The translations under genes and the position numbers were made by a program. DNA of 36,574 nucleotides from Thermoplasmata archaeon. Its GTDB lineage: Archaea > Thermoplasmatota > Thermoplasmata > Thermoplasmatales > Thermoplasmataceae. The stretch is from the NCBI GenBank assembly GCA_021822985.1, contig JAKAPZ010000010.1, positions 1 through 36,574 of the forward strand, in the 5' to 3' direction. Within the stretch, counting starts at the first letter, position 1; every line of letters begins with the position of its first letter. Positions 22,464 through 32,000 of the stretch are shown one piece after another. The notes beneath the pieces are model-generated. The model saw nothing but the letters and a program-made list of their open reading frames with translations, did no database searches and was not told the DNA's origin.

Positions 22464-22828
22464 ATGGTGGTACTCGATACAAATATAATCATCGACTACT
22501 TGATAGGAAAAGAGAATATAGTAAAAGAAGTAGACAGTTACAATAAAGATGAGTTAGCTATCACATTTGTTAATGAATATGAGTTATAGAAACATAAGAA
22601 CAGAGGAATACTGGAAGATGCGGTTCAAAACCTCAAAATATATCATTCAAACGAGTTATCAGCAGGTCAGCAGACAAATCTTATAGAGAACTCAGGTCAA
22701 CCGGAAAAATGATGAGCGATAATGGCCTTCTAATATTGGGGGTGTGCATAGCTAACAATGAAACTCTTATCACTCAGGACAAGGCTTTTGCGTATCTTGA
22801 GAGTGAATTTATCAAAATATTAAAATAA
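22464..22828 (+). pseudogene. vapC: decayed VapC PIN-domain toxin (amber at 22587-22589 and a later frameshift)
   Basis: MVVLDTNIIIDYLIGKENIVKEVDSYNKDELAITFVNEYEL*KHKNRGILEDAVQNLKIYHSNELSAGQ..., then shifted frame ADKSYRELRSTGKMMSDNGLLILGVCIANNETLITQDKAFAYLESEFIKILK*. Confidence 0.85.
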
Positions 22829-23093
22829 AGGTTATTTGCCAGATATATGGACAAATTCAGGTGCTGACTCAAAAATTTTTAGTGAGATGATAGCTGCAGG
22901 ATTCCGGTTAAAAAGCAGGAAGTTTTCATTTTGTGCAATATACCATACATTTCCTTATACGATCTGGTTCAAACACCACAGAATCCTTCATTAATATTGA
23001 TATACAAAGAATTGCAAAGCAATTATGTTGATATATAATAACAAACTAACAAAAGATAACATTTATATCATACATATAGCATAACTTCTGATC

Positions 23094-23996
23094 ATGGGAT
23101 CCAAGTTTAATAAATACCCAGGTCTTGTTATCTTGATAGCATTTTTGTTCCTTGCAACATCTGCGCCTGTGCAATCCACATCCGGACATTCATCTGCCAC
23201 TCCTCTCTCCGTCTCCACCACCTCGGACACATATGTAATCCTTGTGCATGGCTATAGTCCTGGCGATACGTCGGGAACTCCAAACACGGGAACCTGGTCT
23301 GGCGGGGTTGACTTCAGGAGCCAGCTTATTTCGGCTGGATATACTGTCGGTGTTGTTTCATACTACGGAAAGTTCACCATAACCTTCAGCAACGGATATA
23401 CCTATTCCAATTCCTCCTTCTTCGGCACAGCCAATACCCCAATCCAGAACATCGGTTCTCAGTTCGGTATTGCAATGTCAAGGATTTTCTCATCCGGTAC
23501 CACGAACGTTGACATAGTCGCTCACAGCATGGGTGGGCTTGTCACCCTCTATGCACTCGAGCACTATTATGATCCTCACATTGCACTGAAGAATGTGATA
23601 TTCATTGCCTCGCCATTCGGTGGATCGCCTTTTGCAAATGTGGCCCAGTTCCTTGGACTGTCCAGCATTGTAGGCTGCGAGGCCTATCAGATGGAAGGAG
23701 GATCTCCATTCCTCACCGGACTTCAGAATAATGTTGGAAATGCATATATCAACTATCCCGGTTTCGTCTGGACCGTTTTTGCAGGGAACTATGATCCATG
23801 GTGGGGATACCTGTTCTTTGGTGGAAGTAATGATGGAGTGGTTTCTGTCAATTCCGCCACATATCTTGGGTATGACAATCTTTACGTGTTTCCGGATCTT
23901 CATACAGGAACCCTTGACGGACTTACCTGGTCCGGAGTGACTTACTTCCAGGATCAGAATGTGGCTAACACGATGCTGTATGTCCTGGGATCTTAA
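23094..23996 (+). CDS. secreted lipase/esterase-like alpha/beta hydrolase
   Basis: Signal-like N-term (KYPGLVILIAFLFLATSAPVQS), VILVHGYSPGD, VDIVAHSMGGLVTLYALEHYY nucleophile elbow. Confidence 0.85.
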   Translation: MGSKFNKYPGLVILIAFLFLATSAPVQSTSGHSSATPLSVSTTSDTYVILVHGYSPGDTSGTPNTGTWSGGVDFRSQLISAGYTVGVVSYYGKFTITFSNGYTYSNSSFFGTANTPIQNIGSQFGIAMSRIFSSGTTNVDIVAHSMGGLVTLYALEHYYDPHIALKNVIFIASPFGGSPFANVAQFLGLSSIVGCEAYQMEGGSPFLTGLQNNVGNAYINYPGFVWTVFAGNYDPWWGYLFFGGSNDGVVSVNSATYLGYDNLYVFPDLHTGTLDGLTWSGVTYFQDQNVANTMLYVLGS

Positions 23997-24244
23997 ATTT
24001 CGACGTAATGAGTTGATGCCTTCAAGGGACAAATCGTTCAGGATCTGACTTGAGTGGGAAAAACTGGGAAGCGTCGTCTTCAGTGCTTTCCCCTACACAA
24101 AAGATCTTATTTCCTACCGGGTCAGTTCACAGATTTCTTCATTTCTTTTTTTGCTTTTCAACATTGGTTCCGGGGCTTTAATCGTTTTAGAAACTGGATT
24201 TTCTGACAGTTAACGTATATATGCATGATTACATATGTTATGGT

Positions 24245-24472
24245 ATGACAAAACTTGTAAGTATAAGAGTTGATGAACAAACATTTGAAGAAGCTAAGAG
24301 ATTGAAGATTAATTTCTCGGAAGTTATGAGAGAATCTCTGCAGAATGAAATAGAGAAGAGAAAGACTAAAGACACTCTTGAAACTCTTTCGAAGATACAC
24401 AGAATGCTGAAGAATGTGGACAGAGAACAGATTGTCAGCGACTTGAGAAAAGACAGGGATCAGAGGAGATGA
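24245..24472 (+). CDS. vapB: VapB-type antitoxin
   Basis: MTKLVSIRVDEQTFEEAKRLKINFSEVMRESLQNEIEKRK; directly upstream of PIN gene. Confidence 0.85.
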   Translation: MTKLVSIRVDEQTFEEAKRLKINFSEVMRESLQNEIEKRKTKDTLETLSKIHRMLKNVDREQIVSDLRKDRDQRR

Positions 24473-24473
24473 A

Positions 24474-24899
24474 ATGTCCTCAGGTTACATTTTAGATTCT
24501 AGTTCACTCTTTACTTTATTCTTTCATGATTCCGAAGAAACTGTACAAGAAATTCTTAAGGAGTCGTACATCCTTGATTTGACCTGCTATGAAATAGGCA
24601 GTGTTCTGACAAAGGGGAATGATGGCCACATTAAAGGGCTCGATAAAAACCTCATAAATAGTTTAACAAAGGAAATCGAAAAAATACTTGCCGGGATCAA
24701 TGTAATTAAACTCCGGGCCCCAGATTTATCTGAAATAATACAACTCGCATTATCCACGGGACTTACATTTTATGACTCGTCCTACATTTTTTACTGTAAA
24801 TCCCATCAATTAAGCCTGCTGACAGATGATAGCAAAATGTTTAGAGAGGCCATGAAATTGGGTTTAGATGCAAAGAAGGCAGAAGAAGTAATGAAGTGA
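24474..24899 (+). CDS. vapC: VapC PIN-domain toxin
   Basis: YILDSSSLFTLFF...LTCYEIGSVL...LALSTGLTFYDSSYIFYCKSHQLSLLTDDSKMF. Confidence 0.88.
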   Translation: MSSGYILDSSSLFTLFFHDSEETVQEILKESYILDLTCYEIGSVLTKGNDGHIKGLDKNLINSLTKEIEKILAGINVIKLRAPDLSEIIQLALSTGLTFYDSSYIFYCKSHQLSLLTDDSKMFREAMKLGLDAKKAEEVMK

Positions 24900-24941
24900 C
24901 ATGCCTGCAATCCCGAAAACTGGATGGATTGCTCAGGAAAA

Positions 24942-25096
24942 GTAAAAGGAAAAGACATGTCTTTTTCGGATGCAGTTCTGATTCTGGTAGAAAAATACGA
25001 GTTAAAAGACGATTTCCACAGATTTGCAGGAGCGTTATAATTACAGCCACCAGAATTGGTGATATTCAATGAAGAGATAGAAGAGGATAGAACCTG
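24942..25096 (+). pseudogene. vapB remnant, paralogous to 22235-22459
   Basis: VKGKDMSFSDAVLILVEKYELKDDFHRFAGAL*LQPPELVIFNEEIEEDRT* aligned to intact VKGKDMSFSDAVLMLVEKSKQKRDFQRFAGMLKSQAPELEKFKEEIEGDRTRN. Confidence 0.85.
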
Positions 25097-25120
25097 AAAC
25101 CACGAAGAGGTAAACTGAAA

Positions 25121-25507
25121 TCAGACAATAATTGTCAATATGCCATTCTCAGAGGAAATCCTGCCCTGTTTCTCATCAGAGGTCACAAGATCGCAGTTTT
25201 CACCCAAAGCAGTAGCAATAACCAGTGAATCATATATTGTAATATGATATTTTGTTGCAATTTCAAAAGCAGCTTTTACATATTTCTTCTGGTCATAAAA
25301 TTTAACTATACGCTGGAATTCTTGCAAAACTTCCCTGGCACTATCCATTTCAAACTGCATGCTATTCACTTTCTTCCATAAGGCATTGCCGAGTTCCTAT
25401 ATTGATAATTCAATTGTCACTGGCACGTTAAGATATGGCCTCTGTTTTTCCCATCCGGGTTCTGCACTGAAATACTTGACAATGGTTGAGGAGTCAATGA
25501 TTTTCAT
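25121..25507 (-). pseudogene. vapC: VapC PIN-domain toxin interrupted by a single in-frame TAG (25397-25399)
   Basis: MKIIDSSTIVKYFSAEPGWEKQRPYLNVPVTIELSI*ELGNALWKKVNSMQFEMDSAREVLQEFQ...YHITIYDSLVIATALGENCDLVTSDEKQGRI, otherwise continuous frame. Confidence 0.82.
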
Positions 25508-25763
25508 TCCTGTCCTCTTGAATCGATTTTACTGCAAATCCTGCAGGAGAAGGTGATGAATGCTCACGTACGATAGATTCCAATTTATCCAGTGTATTCT
25601 TTACTTCCATTTCCCAGGCCAGTTTCTCCAGATAGTTCCTTGTTTCTTCGGAAGTATTGATTCCCAGTTGTTTCAATCTGGCCCTCGTTCCTTTTTTCAA
25701 ACGAACACTCATAATCTCGCTATCCATGGAAAAATCACCATGCAATAGTTGATTACAAACCAA
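25494..25763 (-). CDS. vapB: VapB-type antitoxin (start may be internal Met, MDSEIMSVRLKKG)
   Basis: MSVRLKKGTRARLKQLGINTSEETRNYLEKLAWEMEVKNTLDKLE; overlaps start of PIN gene. Confidence 0.8.
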   Translation of the reverse strand: MVCNQLLHGDFSMDSEIMSVRLKKGTRARLKQLGINTSEETRNYLEKLAWEMEVKNTLDKLESIVREHSSPSPAGFAVKSIQEDRNENH

Positions 25764-26008
25764 TAAACATTTCTGTAAATGAGGCTGTAATCAAAACATA
25801 TTTGTGCTGAATAAGAGGAAAATAAAGAACGTTGTCAGCTTGTACTCAACGTTGCGACATGGAGTGCAGCACCATCTAATTTCCAAATTCAACATAAAAA
25901 AATATCGATTATTGGAATACAATAAGGACTTTGTTATTTCAATATGTAGTTGTTACAGGATTCAAAATTTTAAATTTGGATAGTGTAATATACAAAAATT
26001 ATTAAATT

Positions 26009-26028
26009 ATGTATAGTATACTATACAT
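26009..26028. promoter_or_regulatory. 20-bp perfect palindrome ATGTATAGTATACTATACAT, candidate operator
   Basis: Sequence equals its reverse complement; ends 1 nt before Met codon at 26030. Confidence 0.7.
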
Positions 26029-26029
26029 T

Positions 26030-27340
26030 ATGGTAACAATTGAGGATTTCAAATATGCAATGACACTTTGGAATGGCTTAGAAATACCAGATATTATTGA
26101 GCGCGACGTGAAAATAGATCTGGACTCAAACAAAGTTATCGCAATCGCCGGCGTGAGACGTTCCGGAAAAACTCATGTGATGTTCCAGTGCATAAATTCA
26201 CTCCTGAGAAAAGGCATCAGGAGAGATAATATTTTTTACATTGATTTTGAGAATGAAAGGCTTATAGGTGCAAGGGCAGTTGATCTTGACAACCTTCTTG
26301 TTGCCCATCGGGAAATGTTCAACCCGGAAGGCACAGTATACGTTTTCCTTGATGAAATTCAAATTGTCGAAAACTGGGATAAATGGGTAAGAAAGGTGTA
26401 TAATACTGGAAAATACAGACTCATAATAACCGGTTCTTCTTATGAACTGCTCAGCAGTGAAATTGCGACCTCATTAGCCGGAAGAAACCTCACATATGTT
26501 GTTTACCCTTTTTCCTTTGAAGAGTACATTTCTGCCAGAGGGATTAAAATCAGCAAACTTCAAAAGTACTCAGCTGAGAAGGGAATAATCCTTAAGGTTT
26601 TTAATGATTTTTTAGAGTATGGTTCATTTCCGGAAATAACTTTAAATCCAAACATATCTCAAAGACTTGAAATACTTTCTTCCTACTTTGACGCAATTTT
26701 TTTCAGGGACATAATAAGAAGATATAGGGTGAGGGAGTTTGGTGAACTTAATATCTTTCTAAAAATCATTTCCAGCAAGTATTCTTCCTATTTCAGTTCG
26801 GTTAAATCACTCAATTATTTCAAAAGCATGGGAATGAAAATTAGCAGAGTAACCATATTGAATTTCCTTGAATATGCAAAATCTGTTTTTCTGGTAGGGT
26901 TGCTTGAACAATATGAGAAAAGCGTACAAAATCGTGTTTCCGGTCAGACTAAGAGCTACATCATAGATATAGGAATCTCAAGGCTTTTTACAGACATAGA
27001 TAGGGGGAGGGCCCTTGAAAATGCAGTATACCTTGAACTCTTAAGAAAAAAGGGCCCGGGAGACACTATAAACTATTTGAAACTTAAATCGGGCAAGGAA
27101 GTGGACTTTATTACTGGAGGTGCAGCCAGGGAGCTCATACAGGTGTGTTATGATGTATCCGATCATAAGACCAGGTCGCGTGAAACCAGTGCAATAGTTG
27201 AAGCTGCTTTAAAATTGGGATTGATGAAGGGAACCATAATCACATACGATTATGAGATGGATGAAACGATTGATGGTATTTTCATACATTACGTACCATT
27301 TTGGTTATGGGCCATACCTGAGATTGGTGTGAAAACATAG
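26030..27340 (+). CDS. AAA-family ATPase with C-terminal DUF4143-like region
   Basis: Walker A AIAGVRRSGKTHV, Walker B VYVFLDEIQIVENWDKWVRKVYN, ITGSSYELLSSEIATSLAGRNLTYVVYPFSFEEY, C-terminal KSGKEVDFI. Confidence 0.9.
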   Translation: MVTIEDFKYAMTLWNGLEIPDIIERDVKIDLDSNKVIAIAGVRRSGKTHVMFQCINSLLRKGIRRDNIFYIDFENERLIGARAVDLDNLLVAHREMFNPEGTVYVFLDEIQIVENWDKWVRKVYNTGKYRLIITGSSYELLSSEIATSLAGRNLTYVVYPFSFEEYISARGIKISKLQKYSAEKGIILKVFNDFLEYGSFPEITLNPNISQRLEILSSYFDAIFFRDIIRRYRVREFGELNIFLKIISSKYSSYFSSVKSLNYFKSMGMKISRVTILNFLEYAKSVFLVGLLEQYEKSVQNRVSGQTKSYIIDIGISRLFTDIDRGRALENAVYLELLRKKGPGDTINYLKLKSGKEVDFITGGAARELIQVCYDVSDHKTRSRETSAIVEAALKLGLMKGTIITYDYEMDETIDGIFIHYVPFWLWAIPEIGVKT

Positions 27341-27497
27341 ATTCATGAAAGTTTTAATCTGACTTCTTCATAAACAACCTGCCTGTTTTAAACAGAATAA
27401 AACTTATACAAAGTTTCAATAGTTCCTCCATTGAGCAGGCTCAAGAATTTCAAATCATTAATTTTGAAAACTATACAACGAAGTTAAGCTATATGAT

Positions 27498-27677
27498 TTA
27501 AGGTAAGAGCAAAGAAAAAAAGGCAAATAAAACGCCCAAAAAAAGGACGATGAGGACAATAGGATGTTTGCTCCAATATCCTTCTGGGAGTCTCTGATTT
27601 GGTTTTGTCTGTTTCATGTTATAAATGATCACTGAAAGCACAATAGAAATTGATACAAACAGCAACCCTAAATTCAT
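27498..27677 (-). CDS. 59-aa small membrane protein MNLGLLFVSISIVLSVIIYNMKQTKPNQRLPEGYWSKHPIVLIVLFLGVLFAFFSLLLP
   Basis: Hand translation of minus strand; two hydrophobic helices around a polar loop; not in ORF track. Confidence 0.5.
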   Translation of the reverse strand: MNLGLLFVSISIVLSVIIYNMKQTKPNQRLPEGYWSKHPIVLIVLFLGVLFAFFSLLLP

Positions 27678-27864
27678 AAAAATTTAATGTAATAGTTATA
27701 TTTAAAGTGTATTGAAGGATAAATTTGCTATAAAATAGAGATCCTTCCCCCTCTATGATGAGACATTGTTGTCCCATAACTGTTGTCAACATTTTCATGT
27801 ATCTTTGTTTTTAAAGGAAATCAATTAAACTGACTTCGGGGAATATTAATATGTTGGGTAATAT

Positions 27865-28284
27865 TTGGAAAGTGTAATGGCTAATTATCTTTATAGTGGA
27901 GAATTTGAACGCTGGATGGCCAGTGCAAAATCAACATTAAAATCCGCGATGACTGACAGGTCGGCAGGATTCTATAACTGGGCATGCTTCAAATCTCAGC
28001 AATCTGCAGAATTTGCATCAAAGGCATTTTTGAATGGTATAGGTACTTATTCTTTTGGACATTCTGTGTCGTTGTTGCTTAAAAAGGCTGATTTTGATAT
28101 AGAGTTGATTAACAGGGCGAAAACCGTGGATAAATATTACATTCTGACCATAAAGACAGACGCATGGGCTGAAGGGCCACCGGAGGATTATTACACTCTT
28201 GACAATGCAAATGAGGCAATTGAATGCTCTGAATCAATAATAAGCGGGGTTGAGGATAGATGGAAATCATTGAAAAAAGAGTGA
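27865..28284 (+). CDS. HEPN-domain protein (start possibly at MANYLYSG, 27877)
   Basis: FERWMASAKSTLKSAMTDRSAGFYNWACFKSQQSAEFASKAFLNGIGTYSFGHSVSLLLKKADFDIEL; paralogous to 15575-16024. Confidence 0.88.
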   Translation: MESVMANYLYSGEFERWMASAKSTLKSAMTDRSAGFYNWACFKSQQSAEFASKAFLNGIGTYSFGHSVSLLLKKADFDIELINRAKTVDKYYILTIKTDAWAEGPPEDYYTLDNANEAIECSESIISGVEDRWKSLKKE

Positions 28285-28598
28285 AACAAAGAAAAAGCAT
28301 AATTGATGAGACAGCAGCTTTTTCAAGCCATCTAAACTTCAAATGTACTTCTATCCTGATTGGTTCATATGCAAGGGGAGATTTCAACCTGTGGAGTGAT
28401 ATAGATCTTCTTATCATAGGGGAATTTAAGTCAAAGAATCCCATTGAAAGACTGAAATCTATTGATCTTCCACCAGGATATGAGGCTGTTCTATTGACCG
28501 CGGAAGAAATGGAGAAAATGAAGGCAAAAAATAATAAATTTATAACTGAAGCACTTAAGGACGGAATTGTATTAAGAGATGATTTTCATTTATTATAA
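28260..28598 (+). CDS. minimal nucleotidyltransferase (MNT)
   Basis: ILIGSYARGDFNLWSDIDLLII motif; overlaps HEPN gene by 25 nt. Confidence 0.9.
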   Translation: MEIIEKRVKQRKSIIDETAAFSSHLNFKCTSILIGSYARGDFNLWSDIDLLIIGEFKSKNPIERLKSIDLPPGYEAVLLTAEEMEKMKAKNNKFITEALKDGIVLRDDFHLL

Positions 28599-28716
28599 CC
28601 ATGGAAGGGGCCCACAAATTGAGAGACTATTTTTCTGTTGAAGCTCTGTGCTGGCCCCTTAAATAGTTGGAGCAGATTGGCTAATAGGGATATTAATATA
28701 TTAAATGTAATATTGA

Positions 28717-28830
28717 ATGGAGTTTTGGGTTAACAATGGCAGAACGAAAACGATAAAAGCAGAGGAGAAACTTGCCCTGATCAACGAGATAAAGGAAAAA
28801 GGGTATACTGTTTCTTTCAAAATGAGATAA
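28717..28830 (+). pseudogene. possible short remnant of a transposase/HTH gene (…AEEKLALINEIKEKGYTVSFKMR*)
   Basis: Short interrupted frame AEEKLALINEIKEKGYTV resembling N-terminal HTH of transposase OrfA-type proteins; weak. Confidence 0.25.
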
Positions 28831-29059
28831 ACCACGAAAAGAATTAAGAGATACTCCACTTCACGTCCATTTCTTTTATTATGTTCTTCTCCTTTCTAAT
28901 CCTTTGAATTGTCAATCTTGGACTGCCCCGTTCTCAGGTGTTCATCTGGATAACAAGGAGAATATCACCCTTTGAAGGGGCCTGTTCAGTCAAGAAAAGA
29001 ATATTTTCCGTATTATCGTTTTAATCACATATCATGAAAACAACAATTTGGAAGATTGA

Positions 29060-32000
29060 TTACCTCCTCTTTCTCATGACAACCAATGCAGACCCAATTA
29101 CTACTACCGCTACCACTACTCCGATTATGCCATATAGCTCCATGCCGGATATACCCGAAGGTGAAGACGGTTTTTTGATGGGAGTGAATGTAACAGCTTT
29201 TGATACACCGTTTCCATTAACGGATATTGAACCTGATGATGCCGAGATATTATATCCTGTTACGTTACCGAAAGTGTAAGAATAGGTTCCATTCATCAGC
29301 GTGAATGAATACGAAGTCCCGGTGATTGCTCCGGATTTCATGCCGTTGCTTAGATTCACATACCATGTGGTTCCTGATGGAAGACCTGATTCCGTGAATG
29401 TCACCGTGTATTTGACCGGAGAGAATGTGACTGTTTTTCCGGTATTCTGTCCACTTACGAGTATTGAACCCGATTGTGATGACACTGTATACCCGGAGAC
29501 TTTACCTATTGTGAATGAGTACGATCCATTTATTAAATCAAATACATAGGATGATCCTGATATTGCACCTGAGTGTGAAACATAACCTGTAGATGTGTTT
29601 GTCAAATTCACATACCATGATGATCCAGAAGGTAACCCCGTTTCCGTGAATGTTGCTGTGTATTTCACAGGAGTGAAAGTTATATTCAATTCTTTATTAA
29701 AACCGTTTATTGTAACTGATCCTGTTGCATTTACGGATGTTATATAATCAGAAAGCTTTGTTACATTGTATGAGTAGGTTCCATTCATTTCGTTGAAGAC
29801 TATTGTTGATGTTGAGGACGATTCTGTTGCACCATTCAGTGTTACATTCCATGATGATCCAGATGGTAACCCTTTTTCTGTAAATGTTACTGAATATGTG
29901 TATTGTGAAAATGTTACCTGAATTAAAGATGGTGTTCCAGCTGATTCATTGAATGATCCCCCATTTGCATGATATAGCTTGTTGCTTGTTGATATGACAT
30001 ATGTGTATGTTCCCTTAATCAAATTGAATGAAAGTGAATTTGATGTCCCTGATTCTGTGAATATATGACCTGTTGAGTTTGTGATGTTAACATACCATGT
30101 GGTTCCTGATGGGAGATTGGATTCTGAGAATGTTACCGGATATCCAGTAGGAATAATACTGACTGTTCCAGATTTATAATTTACAACGTAAACGTTCCAG
30201 TTGGATGAATCGAATGCTGCTACAAGAGGTTCTGAACCAACGGATATTGTACTGATGATAGAATTTGTTGTGCCGTTGATCACGGAGACGTTGTTGGAAC
30301 AATCATTGGCTACGTAAACGTATCCGTTAAATGGATCGAATGCTGTCCCATCAGGGTTTGAACCGGCTGCTATTGTATCTATGACGGAATTTGTTGTGCC
30401 TTTGATCACGGAGACAGTGTTGGAACCAGAATCAGCAACGTAAATGTACCCGTTGGATGAATCAAATGCTGCTGCATCAGGGTATGAACCAACGGTTATT
30501 GTATCTGTGACGGAATTGTTTACACCGTTGATCACGGAGACGTTGTTGGAACCAGGATTGGTAACGTAAACGTACCCGTTAAATGGATCGAATGCTGCTG
30601 CATCGGGAATTGAACCGACAGATATTGTCTTGATGATGGAATTGTCTACACCGTTGATCACAGATACAGTATTAGAACCAAGATTGGTAACGTAAACGTA
30701 TCCGTTGGATGAATCGAATGCTGCCCCATCAGGGTTTGAACCGGCTGCTATTGTATCTATGACGGAATTGTTTACACCGTTGATCACGGAGATGCTGTTG
30801 GAATTATAATTGGCAACGTAAACGTATCCGTTGGATGAATCGAATGCTATTGCATCAGGGATTAAACCGACTGTTATTGTATCTATGACAGAATTTGTTG
30901 TGCCATTGATCACAGAGACCGCATTGGAGCCAGGACTGGTAACGTAAACGTACCCGTTGGATGAATCGAATGCTGCTGCATCAGGGATTAAACCGACCGT
31001 TATTGTATCTATGACGGAATTGTTTACACCGTTGATCACGGAGACGTTGTTGGAACCAGAATCGGCAACGTAAACGTATCCGTTGGATGGATCGAATGCT
31101 GCTCCTTCAGGTGTTGACCCAACAGATATTGTCTTGATGACAGAATTTGTTGTACCATTGATCACAGAGATGCTATTGGAACAACCATTGGAAACGTAAA
31201 CGTACGCATTGGATGAATCGAATGCTGCTGAATCAGGGTTTGAACCAACGGTTATTGTATCTGTGACAGAATTTGTTGCGCCATTGATCACAGAGATGCC
31301 GTTGGAATTATAATCAGCAACATAAACGTACCCGTTGGATGGATCGAATGCTGTTCCATCAGGTCCTGGGCCAACGGATATTGTCTTGATGACGGAATTG
31401 TTTACACCGTTGATCACGGAGACCGCATTGGAACCATAATTAGCAACGTAAACGTATCCGTTGGATGGATCGAATGCTGCCCCATCAGGGATTGAACCGA
31501 CAGATATTGTCTTGATGATGGAATTGTTTACACCGTTGATCACAGAGACAGCATTGGAACCATAATCAGCAACATAAACGTATCCGTTGGATGAATCGAA
31601 TGCTACTGCATCAGGGTTTGAACCAACGGTTATTGTATCTACGACAGAATTGGTTGTGCCATTGATCACGGATACTATGTTTGAGCCAGAATCGGCAACA
31701 TAAACGTATCCGTTGGATGAATCGAATGCTGCTGTATTAGGGTTTGAACCAACGGATATTTTCTCGATGACAGAATTTGTTGTTCCGTTGATCACGGAGA
31801 TGTTGTTGGATCCATAATCGGCAGCATAAAGATACCTGTTGGATGAATCGAATGCCACAGCTTCTGGAGAGAGCTCATTGGTACTGTTTATAAAATTTCC
31901 CGGTATCAATGTGTTGTTCAATAAAACAAGTGTGTATTTTACATAACCGGCACCCGTATTATTCTGATGGGAAGATGGGACGAAACTGATTACTGAGTTG

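Noticed and set aside
22464-25507. Pyrrolysine/amber recoding, because two VapC frames are broken by TAG
   Set aside because: Clear full-length genes here end in TAG (e.g. 1030-3045 and 26030-27340), and one VapC also has a frameshift, so simple decay is preferred.
28605-28660. AAGGGGCC ... GGCCCCTT inverted arms and further AAGGGGCC/AAGGGGGCC copies near 28975, 34087 and 34187
   Set aside because: Same octamer also occurs inside coding genes (e.g. near 17112 and 18949), so not clearly a specific element.
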